Notes: generated from the sequence alone by a model not told the origin. A stretch of DNA of 57,697 nt from CAYNEO01 sp964396245 (GCA_964396245.1 CAYNEO010000021.1:1-57697), one strand, 5' to 3'. Shown: positions 1-8,203, numbered from the stretch's first letter. Numbers and translations are program-made.

Positions 1-815
1 ACCGGAATGCAGGTCGGGTGAATCTGCGTGTAGCACGGGTTCGCGAAATAGGCGCCCTTCTTGTAGGCGCGGTATGCGGCCGTGACATTACAGCCCTTGG
101 CATTGGTGGAGAGGTAGAAGACATTACCATAGCCGCCACTGCCGATAACGACAGCGTCGGCTGAATGGGAGCTTATTTCGCCGGTGACCATGTCACGAAC
201 GACAATTCCTTTCGCGTGGCCATCGATTACGACCAGGTCCAGCATTTCACTGCGGTTGTGCATCTTGACCTTGCCGGCCCCGATCTGACGGGACAGCGCC
301 TGATACGCGCCGAGCAAGAGCTGCTGACCGGTCTGACCGCGGGCGTAGAAGGTGCGGGACACCTGGGCGCCGCCGAAAGATCGGTTGGCGAGCAGACCGC
401 CGTATTCACGGGCAAACGGTACGCCCTGCGCGGTGCACTGGTCGATGATGTTGTTGGATACTTCAGCCAGCCGGTAGGTATTCGATTCGCGGGATCGGAA
501 GTCGCCGCCCTTGATGGTGTCATAGAAGAGACGCCATACAGAGTCGCCGTCATTCTGGTAATTCTTGGCGGCGTTGATGCCTCCCTGCGCGGCGATGCTG
601 TGAGCACGGCGCGGCGAATCCTGATAGCAGAAGCACTCTACGTTATAGCCGAGTTCGGCGAGCGAGGCTGCGGCGGAAGCACCGGCCAATCCGGAGCCGA
701 CTATGATCACGTCGTATTTCCGTTTATTGGCAGGATTGACCAGCTTCATATCGTTGCGGTGTTTGGTCCACTTCTCGGCCAGCGGTCCCGATGGTTCTCT
801 TGATTCCAGACTCAT
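1..815 (-). CDS. sdhA: Succinate dehydrogenase/fumarate reductase flavoprotein subunit, partial (C-terminus beyond window)
   Basis: Catalytic FAD subunit of respiratory complex II, oxidising succinate to fumarate on the cytoplasmic face of the membrane. Reading the minus strand from the ATG at 815 gives about 271 residues without a stop, running off the left edge. The FAD Rossmann motif GSGLAG lies at residues 40-45. RRAHSIAAQGG follows, with His72 the likely covalent FAD attachment site, and then the QIHPT motif typical of the family. The start is well supported: AAGGAGG lies 9 bases upstream, and the ATG overlaps the sdhC stop as ATGA, so the two genes are translationally coupled. sdhB is presumably the next gene to the left. 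The N-terminal extension of about 30 residues before the FAD fold resembles the Bacteroidetes/Bacillus b558-type enzymes. Confidence 0.95.
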   Translation of the reverse strand, partial: MSLESREPSGPLAEKWTKHRNDMKLVNPANKRKYDVIIVGSGLAGASAAASLAELGYNVECFCYQDSPRRAHSIAAQGGINAAKNYQNDGDSVWRLFYDTIKGGDFRSRESNTYRLAEVSNNIIDQCTAQGVPFAREYGGLLANRSFGGAQVSRTFYARGQTGQQLLLGAYQALSRQIGAGKVKMHNRSEMLDLVVIDGHAKGIVVRDMVTGEISSHSADAVVIGSGGYGNVFYLSTNAKGCNVTAAYRAYKKGAYFANPCYTQIHPTCIP

Positions 816-1543
816 AGTACAACGCCTCCTTTCGGCAGCGTTATTCCGCCGGCCAGAATGGAAATGGGGATTGAAACGTATCCCAGAAAGATGAGCCAGG
901 CGACAATTATGCCGAGCACTTCGAGGGCGGGAAGGGTGCGCTTATTGGCCCATCCGACCGTTTGAAACATACTCGATATGCCGTGACTCAGGTGATAGCA
1001 AAGCAGTCCGACCGCGAGAATGTAGAATCCTGAAATGAGCGGATTCTGGAATCCTATGATCACCATTGAGTACACGTCGGGCCGTCCCAGGGGATCTACC
1101 AGGTGCTGGTATTCCGGGTTCGTGACCCGAATCGTAAACTGTAAGAGGTGATAGACGACAAATGCGAAAATGATCAGGCCGGTCCAGATCATTGTTCGCG
1201 ATGAGAGTGTGGTCTGGATGACTTTTTTCATCCGGTAGGACACCGGTCGCGAGGACCAGTTTTCCAATTTGAGCTGAATTCCCTTCCAGATGTGGACAAT
1301 GAAGAACAGAATGAGAAATCCGCGCACCGCCCACAGCACCGGGCCGAGGCTGTGCAGGGTTTCTGCGTAGGTGTTCAACTGGTCCTGTCCGGCAAAGATT
1401 TGGAGATTCCCAAACATGTGCCCCACGACATACCCGAAGGCAACCAATCCCGTAACGGCCATCAGGATCTTCTTTCCGATCGAGCGGTCGTTGAAGGCGG
1501 TGCCGACTGATGCGGTGGCGGCATTCTGTACCGTTGTGTTCAT
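812..1543 (-). CDS. sdhC: Succinate dehydrogenase cytochrome b558 subunit
   Basis: Membrane anchor of complex II that binds haem and passes electrons to or from quinone. The protein has about 243 residues and five hydrophobic segments. Conserved histidines lie inside or beside the helices (GHMFGNLQ, FIVHIWKG, VYHLLQF, CYHLSHG), as in the single-polypeptide b558 family (TIGR02046-like). An ATG exists three codons upstream at 1552, but the Shine-Dalgarno AGGAG at 1555-1559 is only 2 bases from it. The ATG at 1543 (protein beginning MNTTVQ) is 11 bases away and is the better start. The gene is first in a minus-strand operon with sdhA, with a good promoter at 1571-1599. Confidence 0.93.
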   Translation of the reverse strand: MNTTVQNAATASVGTAFNDRSIGKKILMAVTGLVAFGYVVGHMFGNLQIFAGQDQLNTYAETLHSLGPVLWAVRGFLILFFIVHIWKGIQLKLENWSSRPVSYRMKKVIQTTLSSRTMIWTGLIIFAFVVYHLLQFTIRVTNPEYQHLVDPLGRPDVYSMVIIGFQNPLISGFYILAVGLLCYHLSHGISSMFQTVGWANKRTLPALEVLGIIVAWLIFLGYVSIPISILAGGITLPKGGVVL

Positions 1544-1570
1544 AAGTACCATTTCTCCTGCATTTTGGCT

Positions 1571-1599
1571 AAAGTAGTCTGCTCATATGTCAGAGTCAA
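1571..1599 (-). promoter_or_regulatory. Probable sdhC-sdhA promoter
   Basis: On the minus strand TTGACT (1594-1599) is followed by 17 bases and TACTTT (1571-1576). The predicted transcription start is about 20 bases before the sdhC ATG and just ahead of its Shine-Dalgarno. The -10 with its flank, TACTTTAGC, is identical to that before the Bat operon at 35055. Confidence 0.55.
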
Positions 1600-1790
1600 A
1601 TGAAAATCGCCACGAGGGTGGGCTTTCAAGACCCTTTTACTCGGAAAAAATATCGAACAGAAAAATCGATCGCACGGGAGAAATCCGGCGGCCGGAACGT
1701 ACAACAAAGAGGTTGTAACAAGACAGTAAACCAAGCAAGGAAGCGAGATACCGGGTGCCGGTCGGTTACCGCGGTCGGGTGAGAAAGTCG

Positions 1791-1819
1791 TTGACATTCC
1801 GCGCCGATTCGGTTATTCG
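1791..1819 (+). promoter_or_regulatory. Possible promoter for the gene at 1877
   Basis: A perfect TTGACA (1791-1796) with 17 bases to TATTCG (1814-1819). The -10 is only a half match, so confidence is limited. The position, about 57 bases before the ATG, is reasonable. Confidence 0.35.
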
Positions 1820-1876
1820 TAATCAATTATCGAACAAGGTAATGTACCAGATATCTCATAATTCAAGGAGAGGTTC

Positions 1877-2446
1877 ATGTCCTGGCAGAAGATAACGTGT
1901 TGTGCGGCGCTGGCGATATTTGTCCTGGCCGGTGCGACCATGGCGGGGGAGATTTCAGCCAAGCTGTCCGGGCCGGGAATGGTCAATGACAGCACTATCA
2001 AGGCCGGCGAGCCGGTTTCACTTGACCTGTACTTCAGCAATGACACGATCCGCCGCGGTGTTTCGGTCGGGTTCAAGTTCACTTCCCCCGATATCAAGAA
2101 TATCATCCATGTCGCCGACAGCGGTAACGGGGTCAACGAAGCGGGCGATGTCAAGGGTGTTAACGGCTGGCAAGACAAGTCCGTATTCGATCTTACCGGT
2201 GTCATTGTCTCCGCCAATGACTGGGACGGAAACCTGCCGGATACGGTCGGACTGGTGGGCATTGTCATCAAGAAACGCTGGCAACCGCACGATCTCGAAA
2301 AGAAGATTTCAATCAATTTTATCGTTCCTGACCCGGGAACGCTGTCTGTCGACAGCACGTTTTTCCCGCCGGGCGGCAAGTGGATGTACGACAATAACGA
2401 GAAACCAGGATGGGATGGGCCGTACACCTTCAAAGTAGTCAAATAA
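1877..2446 (+). CDS. Secreted protein of unknown function
   Basis: 189 residues with a clear signal peptide (charged start, hydrophobic stretch from about residue 8, cleavage near AMA-GE at 22-25). The mature part looks all-beta. It alternates short hydrophobic stretches with SGPG, GEPVSLDLYF and FKFTSPD segments and ends in an aromatic PGWDGPYTFKVV stretch. This resembles small cohesin- or Ig-like exported proteins common in uncultured FCB genomes, but I cannot assign a family. AAGGAGAG precedes the ATG. A strong terminator (2454-2480) follows directly, so it is probably monocistronic. No catalytic motif or cysteine framework is visible in the mature protein. Confidence 0.75.
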   Translation: MSWQKITCCAALAIFVLAGATMAGEISAKLSGPGMVNDSTIKAGEPVSLDLYFSNDTIRRGVSVGFKFTSPDIKNIIHVADSGNGVNEAGDVKGVNGWQDKSVFDLTGVIVSANDWDGNLPDTVGLVGIVIKKRWQPHDLEKKISINFIVPDPGTLSVDSTFFPPGGKWMYDNNEKPGWDGPYTFKVVK

Positions 2447-2453
2447 ATAACAC

Positions 2454-2480
2454 AAAGCCCGCCTTCCGGCGGGCTTTTTT
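2454..2480 (+). terminator. Rho-independent terminator
   Basis: The stem AAAGCCCGCC (2454-2463) pairs perfectly with GGCGGGCTTT across a TTCC loop, followed by a run of T. It lies 8 bases after the stop at 2446. Because it falls inside the longest reading frame of the next gene, it argues for the later start (2515) of that gene. Confidence 0.9.
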
Positions 2481-2514
2481 CTGTTTGAAGACATCCGATA
2501 AAACCCCGGACCGC

Positions 2515-3306
2515 ATGAAAGCAATTCTCACGTCATTTGTTATCGTATTGGCCCTACTGACCCGGCCGGTGACAGGCGCCGATAACTCCGTTCCGGTTGT
2601 GGATTCGCCGGCGAGTACATCGGCACCGGCCGAACCGCGACTCATTGTCCGGTGCGAACGGGTCACGGTCGATGATATGCAGCTCGACGACACGCTGTTA
2701 GTTACGCTGGAATCGTTGGGGATGCCGGTGGCCGGATATGATCTGGAGATTGGCACGGACAGCCGCTTCATAACAATCCAGGACATTCTTCCGGGGGCGC
2801 TGTCTGATTCGTGCGGATGGGAATATTTCCAGGCGAGACCGATGGATGTTCAGGGGAAGGAGGACTATCCCTCCAGTCTCTGGCACGTCGTGGCTCTGTC
2901 CAAAATATCGCCCGACACCACCACGCCGGAGTGCTATCAACTGGAGGGCTCGGTTTCGATTATGAAACTCGTAGTTTCATCGGGCCATATCACCGGGGCA
3001 ATTCCCGACACGGCGGCCCCGATCTTTTTTTTCTGGGAGAATTGCGCGGACAACGTTTTCTCCAACGAAACCGGAAGCTCCCTCTTGATGGCGCACAGTG
3101 TGTTTGACTATTACGGAGTGGAGATGACCAACAGCAAAAACGTCTTTCCGACACGATTCGGCGTGCCGCGTCAGTGCGAGAATCCTGCCAGAGGCCCGGG
3201 CCCCCGGCGGGTCATTGATTTTCATAACGGGGGAGTGCTGTTCCGTCTGGACCTCGGGACGGGGAGCGGGGATTCTTCGGTCTCGACCGACAAGCCTATC
3301 AACTAG
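2515..3306 (+). CDS. Secreted protein of unknown function
   Basis: 263 residues from the ATG at 2515, which begins a typical signal peptide (MKAILTSFVIVLALL, cleavage near TGA-D at about residue 22). The frame is open upstream to 2410, but that part spans the terminator of the preceding gene and lacks export features, so 2515 is preferred. A Ser/Thr/Pro-rich linker (residues about 25-40) leads into a beta-rich domain with four or more cysteines (VRCERV, DSCGWEY, PECYQL, ENCADN, RQCEN) that could form disulfides. The layout suggests the same broad class of exported beta-sandwich protein as the preceding gene, without clear sequence similarity. Function unknown. Confidence 0.7.
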   Translation: MKAILTSFVIVLALLTRPVTGADNSVPVVDSPASTSAPAEPRLIVRCERVTVDDMQLDDTLLVTLESLGMPVAGYDLEIGTDSRFITIQDILPGALSDSCGWEYFQARPMDVQGKEDYPSSLWHVVALSKISPDTTTPECYQLEGSVSIMKLVVSSGHITGAIPDTAAPIFFFWENCADNVFSNETGSSLLMAHSVFDYYGVEMTNSKNVFPTRFGVPRQCENPARGPGPRRVIDFHNGGVLFRLDLGTGSGDSSVSTDKPIN

Positions 3307-3367
3307 CAAATTGACATATAATTGATGCCGGCATATCGATCCCGGCACGACCGCGACTGCTTTGCTG

Positions 3368-3395
3368 TTGACTTCCGGGAGGCGTTTTGTAGATT
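3368..3395 (+). promoter_or_regulatory. Probable promoter of the sucC-sucD-type genes
   Basis: TTGACT (3368-3373), 16 bases, TAGATT (3390-3395), in the 169-base gap before sucC. A second TTGACA at 3311 runs directly into TATAAT with no spacer, so those two elements cannot act as a pair. Confidence 0.45.
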
Positions 3396-3475
3396 GTTGG
3401 TTTCGGGCGGCGGCTCGGTCCGGAGACGCGAAGTTGCTGTAATATAGATACTTACCCGGCAATAAGGATGATCAT

Positions 3476-4672
3476 ATGAGACTCTACGAATACGAGGGCA
3501 AGGAGCTGTTCAAGAAATTCGGTATCCCGGTATCCGGAAGCCGGCTGGCCTCGACATCGGAGGAAGTCCGGCAGGCTTTTCAGGAATTCAACCGGCCGGT
3601 CGTGCTTAAATCGCAGGTGTTGACCGGCGGCCGCGGCAAGGCCGGAGGTATCAAGACTGCCCAGGGACCGAATGAAGCCCGTACTATCGCCAATGAGCTT
3701 TTTCAGATGAAAATAAAAGGCTTTCCGGTTGAGAAAATTCTCGTGGAGCCCAGACTCGATATCAAGAAAGAATACTATATCGGCGTGACGATAGACCGGG
3801 CGAACTACAGGCTGGTCGTGATTGCAAGCGGCGAGGGCGGCGTGGATATCGAAGAGACGGCGGCAAAGAGCCCGGAGAAGATTGTCCGCAAGCCGTTTTC
3901 AATCGAAGATGAGTTTTACACGTTCGACGCCGTGGCGATTGCGAAAGCTATCGGTATTCCGACGGAACTGCTCCGTACGGCAGCATCGATTATTATCGGG
4001 CTGTACAACGTGTTCAAAGCATACGACGCCAAGCTGGTCGAAATCAATCCGCTGGTGCTCACCGGCGATGAACAGCTGATTGCGGCGGACAGCCGGGTAT
4101 CGCTCGATGATGACGCCGTGTTCCGTCACCCTGAACTCAAGAACATGGGAATCGAGAAGCGCCACGAGGAAGGCGAGATGACGCCGCGCGAGCAGCAGGC
4201 GACCGAGTGGGGAATACCGTATCTCGATCTCGATGGTGATATCGGGATGTTTCCCGGCGGGGCCGGATTCGGGATAATGGGCAATGATTTCATCCATTAT
4301 TACGGCGGCAAGCCGGCTAATTTCATGGATTCCGGCGGCGGACCATCGCCCGAGCGTATCGCCAAGATGCTCGTGCTGCTCGATGAAAACCCCAACGTGA
4401 AGGCGATATTCGGGGCCCGGTTCGGGGGGATCAGCCGTTGCGATGATTTCGCCAAAGGCGTCGTGATGTTTCTGAAGAATCACGGTCTCTCCAAACCGAT
4501 TGTCATGCGCATGACGGGCAACATGTGGGAGGAGGGAGTCCGGATATTCGAGGAAGCGCGGGCGGAAAATCCGAAGCTGTTCGAGAAGGTTGAATTTCAC
4601 GGGATAGAGACGCCGATCGAAGAAATATCCAAGCGGGCGGTTGAGCTGGCAAAAATAGAAGAGGCGAAGTAA
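3476..4672 (+). CDS. sucC: Acyl-CoA synthetase (succinyl-CoA ligase-like) beta subunit, divergent
   Basis: 398 residues, the usual SucC length. It starts with the SucC N-terminal signature (LYEYEGKELF), followed by an ATP-grasp domain (LTGGRGKAGGIK at 49-60) and the metal-binding EINPLV (189-194). The C-terminal CoA-ligase domain contains GDIGMFPGGAGFGIM (254-268) and ARFGGISRCD (314-323). In ordinary succinyl-CoA synthetase the first of these reads GNIGCMVNGAGLAM and the second NIFGGIVRCD. The Asn of NGAG, which lines the carboxylate site, is Gly here, and the tail around residues 348-356 is also unusual. The gene is 5 bases upstream of the alpha subunit. It is very probably an ADP- or GDP-forming acyl-CoA ligase. 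Succinate is the default substrate but is not assured. Confidence 0.88.
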   Translation: MRLYEYEGKELFKKFGIPVSGSRLASTSEEVRQAFQEFNRPVVLKSQVLTGGRGKAGGIKTAQGPNEARTIANELFQMKIKGFPVEKILVEPRLDIKKEYYIGVTIDRANYRLVVIASGEGGVDIEETAAKSPEKIVRKPFSIEDEFYTFDAVAIAKAIGIPTELLRTAASIIIGLYNVFKAYDAKLVEINPLVLTGDEQLIAADSRVSLDDDAVFRHPELKNMGIEKRHEEGEMTPREQQATEWGIPYLDLDGDIGMFPGGAGFGIMGNDFIHYYGGKPANFMDSGGGPSPERIAKMLVLLDENPNVKAIFGARFGGISRCDDFAKGVVMFLKNHGLSKPIVMRMTGNMWEEGVRIFEEARAENPKLFEKVEFHGIETPIEEISKRAVELAKIEEAK

Positions 4673-4677
4673 CAGGC

Positions 4678-5544
4678 ATGTCAATTCTTGTCAATAAGAA
4701 CTCGAAAGTGATGGTTCAGGGTATCACCGGCGGTGCGGGAAAATTCCACACCGAGCGGATGATCCTTTACGGCACCAATATTGTCGGCGGCGTCACGCCG
4801 GGTAAGGGCGGCCAGAAGATTTACAACAAGCCGGTGTTCGACACGGTTGCCGAGTGCGTTTCGGATACGGGGGCCGATGTTTCGGTTGTCTTTCTTCCCG
4901 CGGCGGCGGTGAAAGAAGCGGCGATCGAGGCAATCCGCGCGGGGATCAAGTTTCTCGTGGTTATTCCCGAACACATTCCGATTCACGATATGCTTCATGT
5001 CCGCGAGGAGGCGGTTCGTCACGGCACGACGGTTATCGGCGGCAATACGGCCGGGATCATCACGCCGGGAGAGGCCAATCTGGGGATTATGCCGGATATC
5101 GCGTTCACGCCCGGACGGGTAGGCACGGTATCACGTTCAGGTTCGATCACGTATTATGTTGCCGACACGCTGACGCGGACCGGTTACGGGGAATCCACCT
5201 GCGTGGGGCTCGGCGGTGACCCGGTGCTGGGGTCGACGTTCGATGAAATCCTGCTCAAGTTTGAGGAGGACGAGCAAACAAAAGCGGTGGTGATGTGCGG
5301 CGAGATCGGCGGTGTGTACGAGGAACGGGCGACCGACGCTATTCGTTCTATGAAAACGCCGGTTTTGGCGATGATCGGCGGAGTATATGCGCCGCCGGGA
5401 AAACGAATGGGCCACGCCGGAGCGATTGTCGAAGGAAAGATGGGCACGGCGAAAGAGAAGTTGGAGCTGTTGTCCGAGGCCGGCGCGCACGCATGCAGGA
5501 CATTCATGGATATCCCGGAGACGTTGAAGAAGTTGGGGGTGTAG
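4678..5544 (+). CDS. sucD: Acyl-CoA synthetase (succinyl-CoA ligase-like) alpha subunit, divergent
   Basis: 288 residues, the standard SucD length. The CoA-binding loop QGITGGAGKFH lies near residue 15, GGVTPGKGG at 37-45, and VSRSGS and LGGDPVLGS follow. The catalytic phosphohistidine is His246 in GHAGAI, at the same number as in E. coli. The normally invariant GPNCPG motif beside the active site reads GGNTAG (121-126), and ITEGIP reads IPEHIP. These changes match those of the beta subunit and suggest co-evolution, possibly with another substrate. The pair forms an alpha2beta2 or alpha-beta enzyme that couples CoA-thioester cleavage to substrate-level phosphorylation. It is cotranscribed with sucC. 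Confidence 0.88.
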   Translation: MSILVNKNSKVMVQGITGGAGKFHTERMILYGTNIVGGVTPGKGGQKIYNKPVFDTVAECVSDTGADVSVVFLPAAAVKEAAIEAIRAGIKFLVVIPEHIPIHDMLHVREEAVRHGTTVIGGNTAGIITPGEANLGIMPDIAFTPGRVGTVSRSGSITYYVADTLTRTGYGESTCVGLGGDPVLGSTFDEILLKFEEDEQTKAVVMCGEIGGVYEERATDAIRSMKTPVLAMIGGVYAPPGKRMGHAGAIVEGKMGTAKEKLELLSEAGAHACRTFMDIPETLKKLGV

Positions 5545-5591
5545 GGGGGGATTAATAGTCGTCGGCCGGATTCCACACACATATGCATTGA

Positions 5592-6203
5592 ATGGTACCA
5601 GCGTACAACATCAAACAGGCCATCAGACACATCGCGGGGGTGGATCCGAAGTTGGGGGCGATTATCAGGGAAATCGGGGTGGTGGAGATTCCCCGTCGAA
5701 GGCGGACGGCATTTGACGAGTTGATCCGGATTATTCTCGGTCAGCAGCTCTCCGGAGCGTCGGCGGTGAGCATTTACCGTCGTGTCAAAGCGGCCTGCGG
5801 CGAGGCGGGGCTGACGGCCGACAGGCTGGACAAGCTCTCCGACAAACAGATCAAGGCCGCGGGGGTATCGACGCCGAAACTTCGCACCATGAGAAATATC
5901 GTGCGGAGTATCGAGGACGGTTCGCTCAACCTGCGGCGAATCGCCCATCTCGATGATGAGCGTGCATTCGAAGAACTTACGGCGGTGAAGGGGATCGGTC
6001 CGTGGACGGCGAATATCTACCTGATGTTTGTTCTGGGACACCCCGATGTGTTTCCGTCGACCGACCTTGGAATCGTCACCACGATGCGCCGCGTGTACGG
6101 TATCAAAGGAACCGACAAGCAATTGAACCGAATCGCCGAGCGGTGGCGTCCCTACCGCAGTGTGGCATGCTGGTACCTCTGGCAGTCGGCCCGCAGGCCA
6201 TAG
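5592..6203 (+). CDS. DNA-3-methyladenine glycosylase II-type (AlkA-like) base-excision enzyme
   Basis: 203-residue HhH-GPD superfamily glycosylase that would flip out and excise alkylated purines. Visible landmarks are the helical LIRIILGQQLSG (about 43-54), the helix-hairpin-helix VKGIGPWTA (132-140) and the catalytic aspartate D158 in FPSTD. It lacks the N-terminal beta domain of E. coli AlkA (282 residues) and the C-terminal iron-sulphur cysteines of EndoIII/MutY, so it belongs to the short AlkA/MAG-type subfamily. The ATG at 5592 has no strong Shine-Dalgarno. It lies 47 bases after sucD and may be read through from it. Confidence 0.88.
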   Translation: MVPAYNIKQAIRHIAGVDPKLGAIIREIGVVEIPRRRRTAFDELIRIILGQQLSGASAVSIYRRVKAACGEAGLTADRLDKLSDKQIKAAGVSTPKLRTMRNIVRSIEDGSLNLRRIAHLDDERAFEELTAVKGIGPWTANIYLMFVLGHPDVFPSTDLGIVTTMRRVYGIKGTDKQLNRIAERWRPYRSVACWYLWQSARRP

Positions 6204-6223
6204 TCGTTTTGCACCGGCCCGGC

Positions 6224-6252
6224 TTGACTTTCCTGCCCGTTTCCCATAGCCT
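6224..6252 (+). promoter_or_regulatory. Possible promoter of the citF-like gene
   Basis: TTGACT (6224-6229), 17 bases, TAGCCT (6247-6252). The start would give a leader of about 60 bases. The -10 is weak, but the spacing and the TTGACT match other promoters in the window. Confidence 0.35.
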
Positions 6253-6319
6253 ATCCCGATACATATGATAATTAATTGGCCGGCGGATTGTGTCGTGCCG
6301 GCAAGTCCGGGAGATAAAG

Positions 6320-7879
6320 ATGAGGATCAACGGCAAAGAATACGAACCCTTCAGCAAGGCGTTCAGCGACAGGACCTACAGCGGTCGTCTGGTCGGGCGG
6401 CCTCATGTCGGGTCAATCCCACACCGTCGCAACAAGGTAGTTTCTCTCGATCAGGTCATGGAGCTGGTCCGCAACGGCGACACGATATCGTATCCGCACT
6501 ATTATCGGACCGGTGACAGGGGCCTGGAACTGGTGGTGTCGAAACTGCGCGAAACCGGCAAGAAAGATATCAAGATTTATGGCAACGCCTTTTTCGATCA
6601 TGTCGATCCGTGGCTGATGGAGGCCGTGCACGACGGGACTATCGGCGGCGTGTATGGCAATGTTTACCGGAAGCTCGGCCAGAGTGTCACGAGCGGAGAA
6701 TTCCTCCCGTGGGTGTCGGTTGGATTCTCGCACGGTAACCGGGTGCGGAAACTTCAGACGGGTGAGGTCGATGTGCGGGTGGCGTTCGGGCCGGTTCCTA
6801 TAGCCGATGCCTACGGAAATGCGAACGGCCTGCTGGGCGATCCCGACCAGTTGTGCGGCCCGGTGGGGCTGTTCTCCGCCGACGCTGAGTACGCTCAATA
6901 TGTCTGCCTTCTGGCCGGGACCGTGAGTGAGACGGTTGTCATGCCGACGCCGTTGTCGATGGAGCAGGTGGATTTTGTGGTCAAGGTTGACACTCCCGGT
7001 CTTTCGGCCGGTATCGGATCCGGCACGCTCGACATGGACAAGGCACGGGCGAATCCGTTTAATGCGCAGGTAGCCGATAACGTGACGCGTTTGATCAAGG
7101 CGGCCGGAGTGGTCAAAGACAATTTCAGTTTCCAGGTGGGCAGCGGCGCGGGGCTCTTGATCCTCGAGAACATTCGCCACATGCTGAAGGAGACCAGGAT
7201 CAGGGCGAATTTTTCTATCGGCGGCGTGACATCGCTGCATGTCGACATGCTTGATGAAGGCACGCTTTATCAGCTTATGCACGGGCAGTTGTTCGAGCCG
7301 AGCCCGAAGGTGTTTGATTCGCTGCTGAACAATCCGCACCATCACGAAATCACGACCGCCTATTACGCTTCGGTGGCCAACAAGGAAGCAGCGGTGAATA
7401 TGCTCGACCTGGCGGTGCTGTCGACCCTGGAAGTGGATTTGGGATTCAACCTGAATACGGTATGCGCCAACGGTCGGATAATCGGCGGTATCGGCGGGGG
7501 ACAGGATGTCGCCGCCGGTGCGGATCTGACTATCATATTCATGCCGCTCGCGACAGGTAAGAACGGCAAGGGATTCCCGAAAGTTGTCGAGAAGGTTTAT
7601 ACCCGGACGACTCCCGGAGAGGTAATCGATGTGATTGTCACCGAAGAGTTCGCGGCAGTCAACCCCGACAGCAAGAGCAGCTACAAGGACGCGATTCTGG
7701 AACGGGGAGATGAATACGGCGTCGAGCTCGTGACGATCGAGGAGTTGTTTGCCAAATCGACGGCAAAGGCGAAAGAGTTTGGCGAGCTGCCGTCGGCGGC
7801 GGAGACGACCGATGATGTCGTCCACGCTATAGAATGGCGCGACGGTACACTGCTGGACGTTATCCGGAAGACGGTCTGA
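6320..7879 (+). CDS. citF: Citrate lyase alpha subunit (CitF)-family CoA-transferase
   Basis: About 519 residues, close to CitF length. Segments that match CitF along its length include HGNRVRKLQTGEVDV, FGPVPIADAYGNANG, QVDFVVKVD, FSFQVGSGAG, RANFSIGGVTS and GGIGGGQD, and TPGEVIDVIVT near the C-terminus. In citrate lyase this subunit swaps acetyl for citryl on the acyl-carrier subunit. No citD, citE or citC lies nearby, so the enzyme may instead transfer CoA between free acids. A GTG at 6290 is possible, but GGGAG lies about 6-7 bases before the ATG at 6320, which I prefer. The neighbouring divergent acyl-CoA synthetase suggests a shared organic-acid pathway. Confidence 0.85.
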   Translation: MRINGKEYEPFSKAFSDRTYSGRLVGRPHVGSIPHRRNKVVSLDQVMELVRNGDTISYPHYYRTGDRGLELVVSKLRETGKKDIKIYGNAFFDHVDPWLMEAVHDGTIGGVYGNVYRKLGQSVTSGEFLPWVSVGFSHGNRVRKLQTGEVDVRVAFGPVPIADAYGNANGLLGDPDQLCGPVGLFSADAEYAQYVCLLAGTVSETVVMPTPLSMEQVDFVVKVDTPGLSAGIGSGTLDMDKARANPFNAQVADNVTRLIKAAGVVKDNFSFQVGSGAGLLILENIRHMLKETRIRANFSIGGVTSLHVDMLDEGTLYQLMHGQLFEPSPKVFDSLLNNPHHHEITTAYYASVANKEAAVNMLDLAVLSTLEVDLGFNLNTVCANGRIIGGIGGGQDVAAGADLTIIFMPLATGKNGKGFPKVVEKVYTRTTPGEVIDVIVTEEFAAVNPDSKSSYKDAILERGDEYGVELVTIEELFAKSTAKAKEFGELPSAAETTDDVVHAIEWRDGTLLDVIRKTV

Positions 7880-7903
7880 CGGGGCAACGGATCGAAGGTT
7901 CAG

Positions 7904-8203
7904 ATGCTTTCACCGGAGGAATTCGATCGGCTGCGTGAAAGTCTGGAGAAATCACTTCACGCCAAGATCAAGGCAAGGCGGATCCGGGCGATTTTTGTCA
8001 ATTCCGCATTACACTGGCAGCCGCCAATGTGGGTCAGGGTGGGAGAGTACGGCGAGCATCTGGAAAAAGAGGCACCGGCGGAGAAGGTGATTGCGATACT
8101 GGAATCGATCAGTTTTCTGGTTTGTACTGAGACTCGCGGGACGGAAGAAAGCCCGCCGTATTTCTTCGCTCGTGAAGATGTTCGTCGGGTGGTCGAGGAG
8201 TGA
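7904..8203 (+). CDS. Small protein of unknown function
   Basis: 99 residues, soluble and charged, with no signal peptide or membrane segment. It begins with an amphipathic helix rich in Glu, Arg and Lys (MLSPEEFDRLRESLEKS). A mixed part follows with aromatic HWQPPMWVRVGEYG, and it ends with a PPYFFAREDVRRVVEE segment. I recognise no family. An AAGG lies 6 bases before the ATG. It is 24 bases downstream of citF in the same direction and probably shares its transcript. A hairpin between it and the converging ferredoxin gene ends the unit. Confidence 0.6.
   Translation: MLSPEEFDRLRESLEKSLHAKIKARRIRAIFVNSALHWQPPMWVRVGEYGEHLEKEAPAEKVIAILESISFLVCTETRGTEESPPYFFAREDVRRVVEE

Larger units (their letters stand above)
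1544..1876. other. Divergent intergenic region between sdhC and a secreted-protein gene
   Basis: A stretch of about 330 bases with no convincing gene. Short frames on both strands lack a ribosome-binding site and recognisable protein character. It holds the leader and promoter of sdhC on the minus strand and a probable promoter for the gene at 1877 on the plus strand. I see no strong palindrome that would suggest a shared operator. Confidence 0.6.

Noticed and set aside
165..803. Long plus-strand frame of 212 codons at the left edge
   Set aside because: It is antisense to sdhA, whose minus-strand translation has all flavoprotein motifs; the plus frame has no start signal or recognisable protein character.
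3311..3322. TTGACA immediately followed by TATAAT (also at 34984-34996)
   Set aside because: Both elements are consensus-like, but there is no spacer, so RNA polymerase could not use them as a pair. Spaced promoters are present just downstream in both places.
6413..7825. 470-codon minus-strand frame
   Set aside because: It lies opposite the CitF homologue and is His/Arg-rich, as expected of an antisense shadow of a GC-rich gene.
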